A stretch of DNA of 40,667 nt from an uncultured Campylobacter sp. (GTDB taxonomy: Bacteria; Campylobacterota; Campylobacteria; Campylobacterales; Campylobacteraceae). The notes beneath the pieces are model-generated. The model was not told where the DNA came from, did not search any database, and saw only the letters and a list, made by a program, of their open reading frames with translations. The stretch is from the NCBI GenBank assembly GCA_934718785.1, contig CAKVAF010000016.1, positions 1-40,667 on the forward strand, written 5' to 3'. Each line of letters opens with the position of its first letter. Position 1 is the first letter of the stretch. This document shows positions 8,280 through 17,552 of this stretch, in pieces. The position numbers and the translations under genes were made by a program.

Positions 8280-9242
8280 ATTTTCATACCCTTTGCTTTG
8301 TAAAGTATGATGATGAAAAAAGGTGCGCCAACGACTGCGCTTAATATTGAAATAGGAATTTCTTGCTGGCTTAAACTGCGGCTTAAGGTGTCGATGATGA
8401 GCATAAAAACAGCTCCTACAAAAAGGCTTAGAGTAAGCACACGAGCAGCATTAAAGCCTACTATCATCCTAGTAATGTGCGGCACGACAAGCCCTATCCA
8501 GCCAATAATGCCGCACATGCTTACAACGCAGGCTATGATTAAAGTGCTTGCAAAGATTAAGATTATCCTAAGTCTTGCGATATTAAGCCCTAAGCTTCTT
8601 GCTTCCATATCATCAAGCATTAAAAGATTATGCTTCCAGCGGTAAATAAAAAGCACGAAAGAGCCTATAAAAATACCAAGGCTGCAAACTATCATTTGCT
8701 TTAAATCCCCCCACTTGTAAAGAGCCTAGCAGCCAGTAAGTGATGATAGGCAGGGTATCTTGCGGGTCTGCTATGTATTTTAAAAGCGAGATAAAGCTTT
8801 GAAAAAGTGCTGAAATGATGATGCCTGAGAGTATAATCATAATTTTATTATGCGAATCTCTTGCCACAAAAAGCACCAAAAGCAAGGATAAAATGCCAAA
8901 AACAAAGCTAAAAGTGCTTAAAAGATAGATATTTAAGCCAAAAAGTAGGGCTAAAATAGCGCCAAAGCCAGCCCCACTTGCCACGCCTAAGATATCAGGC
9001 GAGGCTAGGGCGTTTCTAAAAATAGCCTGAAAGCTAGCCCCTGCTATGCCAAGTCCAGCCCCAACAATAAGGGCTAAAATCACGCGTGGCAAGCGCACCT
9101 CAAGCAAGATAAAGGCTTCTTTGCCTTCGCTTTTACCCAGCAAAATGTCTAAAATTTGGGCATAACTTAAATCAAAACGACCTATGCCTAAAATGATAAA
9201 GGCTAAAACAAGGATAAAAACAAGGGCTAGTAAGCTTTTCAT
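8276..9242 (-). pseudogene. FecCD-family permease of the metal/siderophore ABC transporter, frameshifted
   Basis: The permease would span the inner membrane with about ten helices and pass the substrate from the binding protein to the cytoplasm. The first part (9242 to about 8707) has FILLEVRLPRVILALIVGAG and GASFQAIFRNALASPDILGV, diagnostic of BtuC/FecCD permeases. The second part has MCGIIGWIGLVVPHITRMIVG and QQEIPISILSAVVGAPFFI. The two parts lie in different frames and meet at a G6 run at 8707-8712. With five Gs the join reads SLQVGDLKQMIVCSLG and yields about 321 residues, the normal length. The ATG at 9242 overlaps the receptor B stop (TGATG). It is presently non-functional as read; the alternatives are as for the ATPase. 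Confidence 0.9.
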
Positions 9243-11375
9243 CAATAATTATATCCATATTTTACGAAAAAATTGCGACCAGGCTCTAGTAAAGGATTGG
9301 TCTTAGACTTAGGGTATGCCACAGCTTCAACAGCCACAGGGCTTCTAGCAGCCTTATCAAAGATGTTTTCAACGCCAAAAGTAAGGTGCATATCTTTAGC
9401 CTCTTTATTAAAATAGCCTAAATTTAAAGAAAGATAAAGATCGCTCAGTACATAAGACTTACTTTTTCTCTCAACGCTTCTATCGATTCTAGTTTTTCCT
9501 TTAAAGGCTCTTTCTTGAAATTTCACATAGCCCCAAGCAAAATCATAAGCAAGACTAGCGCGTCCATAAAGTGGGGCGATTTGACTTAAGGGCTTGTTAT
9601 TTGTTTTATCCTGAGCGTAAGTATAAGTAGTGTTATAAGCATAAGTAAAGTTCATAAATTTATGCTCGCCTTGTAGTTCTACGCCGCGAATTACAGCTTT
9701 TCCTATATTTGTATAGGCTCTGTATCCATTAGGATATTCGCTAGCTCTATCTGTAAAAATCGCCGTGCTTATCATATCCTTATAATTTGTTTGATAAAAA
9801 TTAAGGCTAGCAAAATTATTCTCATCCTCAAAGCGAGCGCCTATTTCATAGCTTTGTGCGGTTTCGTTTTTTAAATTTGGATTAGGCAGTAAAATCGAAG
9901 TAGCAGGAGTGTTATTATTAATAGTAGCTGGTATAGTAGCCGAGCTAAAATACGCTGCTTGAGGGCTTTTGAAATTATGAGAAAGATTTGCGACTAAAGA
10001 AAAAGGCTCTGTGATGAAATAAACTAAACCAAGACTTCCTGTAAGGGCGTTATTGCTCATTGTGCCTAAATCATCAAGTGCTCTGCTTGTAGCAGCATTT
10101 TCACTTTGTGCGTTTTTCTTGCCTATTTTAGTGATGATGAAATCATCCCTTAAGCTAGCTTGTAAAATAAAGCTATCATTTAGCTTATAATCATCTTTAA
10201 TAAAAGCTGAAAAAGTGTGTTGTTGATATTTTCTGCCTGTTGTTGTTTGAAGATTTGTATAAACATTTCTTGCGCTGCCTTGAGTAGGGCTAATAGCACT
10301 TAAGCTTTCAAGTCCATAAGCTAAAGTGTGAGCTTCAAAAGCACTTGTAAAGGCTAGTCTTGAGCCAAAGAAATTATTATTATAAACCTTTTGATTTGTG
10401 TAAGTATTTGCTATGGGATTAAGGGTATATAAATCAGTATGATAACGGCGCCAATACACAAAATAATCAAGCTTATCCGCAAAGGCTATATTATAGCTTT
10501 CTACTCCAAGTCTTAGATAGTGTTCTGTAAAAGGATCTCTTTTTCTCACAAAGCCAAGCTCACTACCAGCGCCTGCAAACTGCCCGCCTGCATCGTCGTC
10601 TTTGCTTCTTTGAAAGCGTCCCTGGGTGTAAAATCTTGTATCGTTTGAAGTTGTATAGCCTGCGTTAAAATCAAAGCCAAAAGCCTTAAAATTTGAGCCC
10701 TCAGCTACACCCCAAGGTGTGCGAAAGCTCTCACCATAACGGCCGTGAAGTCCTATCAAAGTATCAAAGCCATCGCCTCCGCCTAGCACTTCTATGCGCC
10801 CTGCTGTGCCTTTATTCACTGAAGAAAATTCTAAGGCTCTAAGCTTAGTATCAAGGCTAAAGGGCTTAGAAATATCGCCTGTATAACGCCTTGATTTAAA
10901 ATTTATCACGCCATTAATGGCATTTGAGCCATAAAGCGAGCTAGCAGCGCCGCGAATGATTTCTATACTATCAATAGAATTTGGATCAAATAAATTAAGT
11001 TCCAGCGTGTTGCGTCCTGTAATTCTAACGCTATCAAGTGCTATAATGGAGCGTGAGAGCTGAGAGCTCATACCGCGAACTGAAATTTGGCCGTTAATGC
11101 TTCCTTGACGCACAAAAAGCAAGCCAGGAGCCTTTTCTAACATACTTTGAATGCTGCCTGTGCCACCACTTTCAAGCAAATCCTCACGGCTTACTTGCGT
11201 GATAGCCTTGCTGTTTTCTTTTAAAGGGGTTTCAAAGGCTTCTTGTCTGTTAGCACTTACCTCGCTAGCTTCAAGCCTTTGAGTTTGATTAGCATTCAAT
11301 GCCCCCCCCCCCTGAGCTATTTTCAGCACCAAAACTTGCTAGGCTAAGGGCTAAAATTATAGATAATTTTTTCAT
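9242..11375 (-). CDS. TonB-dependent outer-membrane receptor B, phase-variable, OFF at G11
   Basis: This outer-membrane beta-barrel receptor would import a metal complex using TonB energy. The ATG at 11375 opens a signal peptide (MKKLSIILALSLASFGA), followed after 21 codons by eleven Gs. With eleven Gs the frame hits TAA four codons after the tract. With ten it reads into a plug domain (GTGSIQSMLEKAPGLLFVR, ISVRGM, DPNSIDSIEIIRGAASSLYG, NAINGVINFKS) and a barrel ending in FFVKYGYNY with a terminal aromatic residue, 710 residues in total. The largest open frame instead begins at 11332 with no signal peptide. It is paralogous to receptor A (same plug motifs and NPLLEPG near the C-terminus). It follows binding protein B and precedes the permease. 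The substrate is unknown; a ferric siderophore, heme or another metal complex are all possible. Confidence 0.9.
11302..11312 (-). repeat. Poly-G tract (G11) in receptor B
   Basis: Eleven consecutive Gs on the coding strand lie immediately after the signal peptide codons (GAA AAT AGC TCA, then the tract, then CATTGAATGC). The receptor frame needs a tract length of 3n+1, so 10 or 13 is ON and 11 or 12 is OFF. Long poly-G runs are the standard contingency repeat of Campylobacter. Confidence 0.92.
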
Positions 11376-11395
11376 TTTTTATCTTTCTTTTAAAT

Positions 11396-12385
11396 TTATT
11401 TTGTCTCGCCCGCTGCGCGGCTAGGATTTAAAATGCCATTTAGTTGATTTTCATCTAAATTTAAGTTATAAAATTCTTTAAAATGCTTTTTATACTCAGC
11501 CTTGATGTCTATATCTTTAAAAATTTGGGGATAATTTTTCAAAGCCATAAACTCAAGCACCATAGGCAAATCTAAATTTGGAGCAAAAGAGCGGTAAGTG
11601 GCTAAAGGTAGCTTATAAACTCTTTTGTTTTGAACTGCTTTTAAGCCCTGCCATTCTTTAGCATTGATGAGGTCTTGGGGCATAGCGGGGCTGAAATTTG
11701 TAAGATAAATCACATCAGGATTTAAAGTATAAAGCTCTTCTAAATTGACTAAAGAAATGTTTGTGTCTGTGTAAAGATTGATAGCACCACTTTTTTGTAA
11801 AAGATAATTTGCAAAAAGCCCGCTTAAAACAATGCGTTTATTCTCATAAGTCATTATGATAATAGCCCTTATTTTTTGATCTTCTTTGATATTATTTTTT
11901 TCAAGCCTTGAAGCGATTAAATTCTCAACTTCACTTGTTTTAGCGATGAGTTTTTGACTTTTTTCTTTTATATCAAAATAAGCGCTAAGCTCAGTAAGCC
12001 AAGCTTCAAGCACAGCTTTAGAACTATAATTATCTTTATTGACGCTCAGTTCAAGCACCTTAACCCCTGCTTGTTTAAGCGCATTGCAAAGCTTAGGATT
12101 AGACACAGGGCAGATATACAAATCAGCCTTTAAAAGCAAAAGTTCTTCTAAATTTGGTTCGTTGTCATTTTTTGCTTTTAAATTTTCAGGGTGAAAAAAG
12201 GCTGCTAAAGAGTTTTTATAAGCATTCATCGAAGCTTTTGGCATATAAATGATATTTGCATTTGTAAAAAAGCTCATCAAAGCAGGCACTGGCCAAGGTG
12301 CTATGATAGCGACATTTAAAGGCTCTTTTGCCACAGCAAAAGTCATAAAACAAAGAAATAAAATTAATTTTTTAACTTTATTCAT
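11396..12385 (-). CDS. Periplasmic metal-complex binding protein B of the ABC transporter
   Basis: This is the only intact gene of the uptake locus. The 329-residue protein has a cleavable signal peptide (LILFLCFMTFAVAKE, cut near AVA-KE) and no lipobox. It has the two-lobed helical-backbone layout of BtuF/FepB-type receptors. Characteristic points are VLELSVNKDNYSS, a long linking helix, IRAIIIMTYENKRIVLSGLF, LNPDVIYLTNFSPAMPQDL and EWQGLKAVQNKRVYKLP. The C-terminus ends in NPSRAAGETK, repeated almost exactly in the broken tail of binding protein A. The start has AAGGA upstream. The stop is 20 nt before receptor B. It is about half identical to protein A by eye, so the two arose by duplication. 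Confidence 0.85.
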   Translation of the reverse strand: MNKVKKLILFLCFMTFAVAKEPLNVAIIAPWPVPALMSFFTNANIIYMPKASMNAYKNSLAAFFHPENLKAKNDNEPNLEELLLLKADLYICPVSNPKLCNALKQAGVKVLELSVNKDNYSSKAVLEAWLTELSAYFDIKEKSQKLIAKTSEVENLIASRLEKNNIKEDQKIRAIIIMTYENKRIVLSGLFANYLLQKSGAINLYTDTNISLVNLEELYTLNPDVIYLTNFSPAMPQDLINAKEWQGLKAVQNKRVYKLPLATYRSFAPNLDLPMVLEFMALKNYPQIFKDIDIKAEYKKHFKEFYNLNLDENQLNGILNPSRAAGETK

Positions 12386-12486
12386 TAAATTGTCCTTAAT
12401 TTTGATAATTTATTTTTAAAAAATGAAATGATATATAATTAATCTTTAATTTTTTATTAAAAAAGTTTTAGTAATTATTATTATTT

Positions 12487-12542
12487 GATAGATTAAATTT
12501 AAGTTTAAATTTGATTTGATTTTTCTTAAAATTTAATCTATC
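12487..12542. repeat. 14-bp inverted repeat between the two binding-protein genes
   Basis: GATAGATTAAATTT at 12487-12500 is exactly inverted at 12529-12542 with a 28-nt loop. It lies between the remnant end of binding protein A (12557) and the start of B (12385). It could be an AT-rich terminator-like hairpin for the first transcript or an operator for the second; the sequence does not decide. Downstream, 12386-12480 is very AT-rich and is the likely promoter region for binding protein B. Confidence 0.5.
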
Positions 12543-12556
12543 TTTGAGATTTATTC

Positions 12557-13548
12557 TCACTTCACATCACCGGCAGCACGGCTTGGATGCATAATGCGCT
12601 CAGCTTGTGCGTTGCTTAAATCAAGGTTGTAAAATTTCTTAAAATGCTTTTTATACTCAGCCTTGATGTCTAAATCCTTAAAAAGTTCGGGATTAAAAAC
12701 TTAAGAAGCACCGCTAAATCCAAATTCGGCGCATAAGGGCGGTAAGTGGCTAATGGCAGCTTATAAACTCTTTTGTTCTTAATGGCTGCAACGCCTTGCC
12801 ACTCGCGCGCCTTGAGCAAATTCTCAGGCATTACGGGGCTAAAGTTTGTGATGTAAATCACTTCTGGGTCTTGTGCGTAAATTTCTTCAAAATTCACAAC
12901 GCCCCCGCCACCTTTTTCCCACACGCCCTTAAAGACATCCACGCCGCCGCTATTTTTAAGCAAATAGTCCCCAAACGCCCCCACAACGACCTTTCCTTGA
13001 TAAATCGTCATCATCATCGCACGCACGGGCTTAACGCTCTTTAAAATCGCCACATTTTCTTGCTCGGTTTTTGAAATGTCAGCGATGATACTTTCGGCTT
13101 TTTCTTTGATAGGAAATTCTTTGCTAAGCTCGTCAAGCCAGTATTTAAGCGTGTTTTTAGAATTAAACTTACCCCCTCTTATACTTAAAGGTAGCACATT
13201 TAACTCCGCTTTTTTCAAGGTCTCACAAAGCTTGATCCCGTCTTTATGGCAAATGTAAAGGTTCGCATTCATCGCGATGAGTTCTTCAAAATTATCATTT
13301 TCGCCCGCTTTTACGCTTTTAATCTCAGGGTAAAAATCACTCACTATGGAATTAACAAAAGCGCTTTTGCTCGCTTCTGGGATATAATCAAATTTTGCAT
13401 TTGTCAAAAACAAAATGAGTGCAGGAATAGGCAGCATACCATCAGCCACGACGACGCGTTTTGGCTCTAAATTTGCTTTATTGTTTGTATCCTTTGCCTG
13501 CAAAAAACTTGCAAGCAGAAGAAAGGCTAAGAAAATCTTAAATTTCAT
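12557..13548 (-). pseudogene. Periplasmic metal-complex binding protein A, frameshifted by a 13-nt deletion
   Basis: This is the paralogue of protein B with a signal peptide (FKIFLAFLLLASFLQAKD). The shared core includes VLPLSIRGGKFNSKNT, MMMTIYQGKVVVGAFGDYLLKNSGG, PEVIYITNFSPVMPENL and EWQGVAAIKNKRVYKLPLATYR. The ATG at 13548 is chosen over a TTG at 13554 because AAGG is 7 nt upstream. The frame ends early at 12670 after FLIPNFLRI. Downstream, in another frame, the expected tail continues as PELFKDLDIKAEYKKHFK through HPSRAAGDVK to a TGA at 12557-12559. Compared with B, 13 nt encoding the ALKNY region are missing at about 12690. Because this is not a homopolymer change it is unlikely to be a sequencing slip. 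The last 45 or so residues are lost. Confidence 0.85.
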
Positions 13549-13557
13549 TTTCAAGCC

Positions 13558-15577
13558 TTAATATTTGTAAGAATACTTCACAAAAGCGTTAATGCCCGGC
13601 TCTAGCAAAGGATTTGTCTTTGTAGTAATAGCAAGTGAGTTGCTATAAGTGGCTGGATTTCTACCCTTTTGATCGAATAAATTCTCAACCCCAAAAGTAA
13701 GCTCCATATCCTTCATATCCTTTTGAAAATAGCCCAAATCAAGCCCCAAATAAACATCCGTCATCGCATAAGATTTAGTCTTTTTTTCCGAACTTTCATC
13801 GATACGGCTTTTACCCTTATAAGTGCGCTCTTGCACCTTGACATAGCCCCAAGCTAAATCATAAGCAAGGCTTAAGCGTCCATAAAGAGGCGCGATATAA
13901 GAAAGAGGTCTGTCATTTGTCTTATCCTGCCCATAAGTCGCACCGCCTAAATACGCTAAAGTGAAATTATAAGGCAATTTGTGCGAACCTTGCCACTCAA
14001 GCCCTTGGATATAAGATTTGTCTAAATTTTGATATTGTTTTTTGCTTGCTGAAATAGTTACGAGTGTGATTTTATCTTTGTATTGTGTGTAATAGCCGGC
14101 AATTGAAATAGAGTTTAAATCATCTTCATAACGAAAATTAAGCTCGGCAGTGTGTGAATACTCAGGCTCTAAATTATCATTTGGAATTGTGCCATTGAGT
14201 AAGTATTGCTTATAACCCACCCAAGGAGCGATAAAATTGCGGCTTAAATTCACACCACTTGAAAACTCAGGCGTAAAAAAATAAACAGCACCCAAAGCTC
14301 CTGTAATAGCTTGATGGTTTGAATTTGCTTTACCGCCGTTATTTGCACTTCTGCTGATAGTTTCATAAATATAATCCCCGCGAATAGAGCCTGAAAGGAT
14401 TAAATCTTCAGTTGCTGTGTAATCATCTTTAAAGAAAATTCCTATTTCATTTTGAGTTGTAGGATTTCCCATAGGATTGCCATTTACTCGGTTACGCTTT
14501 TTTGTAATAGTATTTGTGGTGTCTAGTCCATAGCCTAAATTATGATTATCTACCTTACTTTCAAAGGCAAGGCGTCCGCCAATATAATTACTATTCTTAA
14601 CTTGAGCATGCACCGCACGAGGCACACCGGGGATATGATTATAAAGGTCTGTGTCATAACGACGCCAATACACAAAAGCATCCATTTTCTCAGCAAAGCT
14701 TAAATTTGAAACTTCAACCCCACTTCTTAAATAAAGCTCAGTCAATGGATTTTCTTCTGTCCAAAATCCCATTGCAGAACCCCCTCTAATACCGCGCACA
14801 CCGCCTGCGTTTTCGCTAGAAACTCTAGCATAACGCCCTTGTGAATAATATCTTATATCATTATTTGTATAGCCGATGTTATAATCCACGCCCCAAGAAT
14901 TAAACTTCGAATGCTCTGCCTTGCCATCAGGCGTGCGAAAATCGTCTGCCTTGCGCCCATTTAGCCCCACTAAAACATCCCAGCCATCGCCACCGCCTAT
15001 GGCTTCAAGTCTGCCGCCCACGCCATTATTAACCGAGCTATAATCAAGGCTTCTAAGCTTCACGCCCATATTAAAAGGCTGGCTTATATCGCCTTTAAAG
15101 CGACGCGATTTTATATTGATAACGCCATTCATCGCATTTGAGCCAAAAAGCGCTGAAGCTGGACCGCGGATGATTTCTATCCTATCAATGCTATCAGGGT
15201 CAAAGACATTGTATTCAAGGGCTGCGCGTCCATAAACACGGGTTTCATCTAAGGTTATCATCGTTGTATCGGTGCTTGAGAGCATACCGCGCATTGAAAT
15301 GACGCCGCCAAGTCCGCCCGAGCGGCTGTATAAAACACCCGGAGCATTTTCTAAAGTAGCTTGTATGCCGCCCGTTCCTGGCGAGCTTTGAAGTAGAGTT
15401 TTTTCATCTAAAATCGTAACGCTTTTGCTTTGCTGAGATGCTTCTAAATCAGACATCAGCGCTTCAACCTTAGCACTTTCTAATTTATGGGTGTTTAAAT
15501 CCCCCCCCCCCTCCCTGCGTGGTTTCAGCACTTAAAGCACAAAGGCTAAGGGCCAAAACGAGACTTAATTTTCTCAT
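13558..15577 (-). CDS. TonB-dependent outer-membrane receptor A, phase-variable, OFF at G11
   Basis: This is the paralogue of receptor B. The ATG at 15577 (AAAGGA 7 nt upstream) opens a signal peptide MRKLSLVLALSLCALSA, then ETTQ, then GGA and eleven Gs. As read, the frame stops at TAA five codons after the tract. With ten Gs it continues DLNTHKLESAKVEALM into the plug (GTGGIQATLENAPGVLYSR, ISMRGM, DPDSIDRIEIIRGPASALFG, NAMNGVINIKS) and a barrel ending VKYSYKY, 672 residues. The longest open frame begins at 15531 without a signal peptide. It heads the uptake locus, 9 nt before binding protein A, and has a TATAAT box at 15611-15616. The substrate is unknown; divergent extracellular loops relative to B suggest a different or broader ligand. 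Confidence 0.9.
15501..15511 (-). repeat. Poly-G tract (G11) in receptor A
   Basis: Eleven Gs follow GGA in the coding strand just after the predicted signal-peptide cleavage region. A tract of 10 or 13 gives the full receptor; 11 or 12 gives truncation. The flanking bases differ from receptor B, but the position relative to the signal peptide is the same. Confidence 0.92.
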
Positions 15578-15610
15578 GGATTTCCTTTCGTTTTTTGAAA
15601 TAAAAAAAGC

Positions 15611-15616
15611 ATTATA
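15611..15616 (-). promoter_or_regulatory. -10 box (TATAAT) for receptor A and the uptake locus
   Basis: TTATTATAATGC lies 33 nt upstream of the receptor A start. The upstream 80 nt are almost pure A/T with ATAATAATTTTT-like words. These could hide a Fur site, but no convincing 19-bp Fur palindrome was seen. Confidence 0.45.
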
Positions 15617-15780
15617 ATAAAACTAAACTTAAATTCTCTTTTTAATATGAATTTTTATAAAAATTATTATTTATTAATAAAATTTGAAAAACAAAAATAA
15701 GACAATTTTGAAAAATAAAATTAAAAGCTTTTTGAGAAAAATTGTTTTGAATTTATAGGTTTGAATATATTTAAACCATG

Positions 15781-15864
15781 CGTCATTGTGAGCATTCATA
15801 AAAATACGTGGCAATCTCACACTTTAAAATACAAATAGATTGCTTCGCTTCTTGTAATGACGAT
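15781..15864. repeat. TCATTGCGAG-family palindromic repeats, degenerate, in a 469-nt gap
   Basis: The gap 15578-16046 holds no credible gene. CGTCATTGTGAGCATTCATA...CGTGGCAATC at 15781-15818 and AGATTGCTTCGCTTCTTGTA...GACG at 15837-15864 are degenerate members of the family seen at 2143-2300, 28143-28388 and 40546-40667. From 15880 to 15975 there is further GAAGC/GCTTC-rich sequence that may be an older copy. An open frame across 15783-15998 is a by-product. Confidence 0.6.
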
Positions 15865-16046
15865 AAATCCGCAATAATGCGCTTATTGAAGCGTTTTGAA
15901 AGTTTATAAACGAAGCACTTTGATTTGCAAAAAAAAGAAAAGCGAAGCTTTTTAAGTTTCTTGCATGAGCAATGCGTGCTGAGTATTAAGGCTTTCAAAA
16001 AAGTGAATTGATATAAATTTTACAAAATAAAAGCTCTTTTAAAAAT

Positions 16047-16661
16047 TTAAGCTTTTTTCTTTTTCGAAAGATCAAATTCCACCCATTGCATCAATTTATC
16101 AAAAAAAGGCTCAGTTGTAGGCATAAAGCCCTGTCCTAGATGAAAATCAGGATCAAGTGCGCTAAAATAAATATTGCCTTTAAAATGATGAGCATCCTTA
16201 CATAAAACGCTATATCCTAAGCTATCAGCGATGATTTTCTCAGTCTTTGAGTCGTGTTTGAAAATGCCATGATAGTGCCATTTGCACTCACGAAGTTCTA
16301 AAAAACACCAAAAATCAGCCTTTTCATCGACCTTATAAAGATACAAATCAGCCCCGGGCAGTATCCACCACCAAAAATTTACAGGCGAAAATTCGTATTT
16401 TATGAAGTCAAAAAGCCGCTCGCATAAATCAGGGAAAATGACTAAATTTCCACCCTTTTGCAAATAATTTAAAAGCTTTTCTTTATTTTCAAGTACAAAT
16501 TTAGGATGTAGCCTTGAAGCCATCACCACATAATCAAAGCCCTCAAGGCTTTCATCTTTTAAATCCAGTAAATAAATCTTTTTATCAAAAAATTTGCCAT
16601 TTTTATTCGTAAAAAAATGCTGATGAGAAGATGAACCACCCGTGATAATTGCTTTTTTCAT
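16047..16661 (-). CDS. Unrecognised protein, glutamine-amidotransferase-like fold suspected
   Basis: I do not recognise this 204-residue protein. It has no signal peptide or membrane segment. It opens KKAIITGGSSSHQHFF, then has a strand-helix block FDYVVMASRLHPKFVLENKE followed by LLNYLQKGGNLVIFPDLCERLF. This is the look of a class I glutamine amidotransferase-like (ThuA/DJ-1 type) Rossmann domain with a helix, GG turn and strand. The middle is rich in Trp, Tyr and His (NFWWWILPGADLYLYK, CKWHYHGIF), and the C-terminus has GNIYFSALDPDFHLGQGFMP. No obvious nucleophile-elbow Cys was found. It lies 79 nt after the gene at 16741-17397, which has a similar layout, so the two are probably an operon. 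Both sit directly upstream of the receptor A locus on the same strand. Confidence 0.7.
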   Translation of the reverse strand: MKKAIITGGSSSHQHFFTNKNGKFFDKKIYLLDLKDESLEGFDYVVMASRLHPKFVLENKEKLLNYLQKGGNLVIFPDLCERLFDFIKYEFSPVNFWWWILPGADLYLYKVDEKADFWCFLELRECKWHYHGIFKHDSKTEKIIADSLGYSVLCKDAHHFKGNIYFSALDPDFHLGQGFMPTTEPFFDKLMQWVEFDLSKKKKA

Positions 16662-16740
16662 AATTTTTTCTTGTTGATTTGAAATTTAATTTTAAATTAA
16701 GCCTTTTAATTTAACTCAGCTAAACAGCGTAAATCTTAAT

Positions 16741-17397
16741 TTAAGCCTTTTTTTGAAGCAAATTTTCAAGCCAAAGCAAGCAGTTAAGCCCCATTCTACG
16801 CGTGGTGTCAGCTTCAAAAGAACCATAGCCAAACAAATCAGCCCCCGCAGTGCTTAAAATCACGCCCTTGCTAGAATGCCTATCAATATAACCCACGCAT
16901 TTATCATCGCTATCGCTAAATAAAATTTCAGCATCTTTTGGCGGGGTTAAAAAGCCTCGGTTAAAAAAGCCCTTGACACCACGGCGATGATTCATATTAT
17001 AAGCATTCACGCCCTTAAAAATGGGGTGTGAGCTAGGCTTAACCTCTCTTAAACGAATGGGCGTAGGACTTTGCTGATAGAGGGCTAAATTTGGCAAATA
17101 CTCACAAATTGAAGCTGCGAAATTAAAAATCACCCCGCCTTTGTCTAAAAAATCAAACAAAAGCTCTTTGTGCCTAAAAAGATAAATTTGATCCACACTC
17201 ATCGGTAAAATCAGTGCGCAAAAGCTTTCTAAACTCTCTTTTTTCAAATTTTCATAAATATCAAGCCTTTTTAAAGCGCCTTTATAAATATTCATCGCAT
17301 AGGAGTTGTGATTGTCAAACTCCCAAGAATCCAAAAATCCCACTCCGCCTTTTTCTTTAAGATAGCTAAAATCATAATTTGTGTAATCTAAATACAT
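16741..17397 (-). CDS. Unrecognised protein, glutamine-amidotransferase-like fold suspected
   Basis: This 218-residue cytosolic-looking protein is not one I recognise. It has ALILPMSVDQIYLFRHKELL then FDFLDKGGVIFNFAAS, the same strand, helix, GG turn, strand block as its neighbour. SSHPIFKGVNAYNMNHRRGV resembles the HPIFxG element of ThuA/GATase-like domains, and KGVILSTAGADLFGYG with DTTRRMGLNCLLWLENLL resembles their C-terminal strand and helix. No catalytic Cys-His-Glu triad is evident, so it may be a binding or structural relative. It is divergent from lolA across 205 nt holding a 16-bp dyad. Together with the next gene it may serve the adjacent uptake locus; that is inference from position only. 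Confidence 0.7.
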   Translation of the reverse strand: MYLDYTNYDFSYLKEKGGVGFLDSWEFDNHNSYAMNIYKGALKRLDIYENLKKESLESFCALILPMSVDQIYLFRHKELLFDFLDKGGVIFNFAASICEYLPNLALYQQSPTPIRLREVKPSSHPIFKGVNAYNMNHRRGVKGFFNRGFLTPPKDAEILFSDSDDKCVGYIDRHSSKGVILSTAGADLFGYGSFEADTTRRMGLNCLLWLENLLQKKA

Positions 17398-17536
17398 AAA
17401 AATCCTTAAAAATAAATTGTTAAATTATGATTAAAATTTTCTAAATTTTTGCTAAATTTTTTAAATTTTTATTAGAAATTATGAAATTGCTTATAAATTT
17501 ATTTATATAAATTGAGTATGAAATTTATATAAATTT

Positions 17537-17552
17537 TGTAAGATTGCTTACA
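17537..17552. promoter_or_regulatory. 16-bp dyad TGTAAG-N4-CTTACA between divergent genes
   Basis: A perfect 6-4-6 inverted repeat lies in the AT-rich gap between the unknown gene pair and lolA. It sits 16 nt upstream of a TACAAT -10-like box for lolA at 17569-17574, so it would overlap the -35 position. That spacing fits a repressor or activator site. No regulator is encoded nearby. Confidence 0.4.

Noticed and set aside
15578..15780. Fur box upstream of receptor A
   Set aside because: The DNA is so A/T-rich that partial matches to GATAATGATAATCATTATC-like sequence are expected by chance; no convincing palindrome was found.
15783..15998. Minus-strand 71-residue Cys/Lys-rich frame
   Set aside because: It overlaps degenerate palindromic repeats, has no convincing ribosome site, and its composition reflects GAAGC/GCTTC repeat words.
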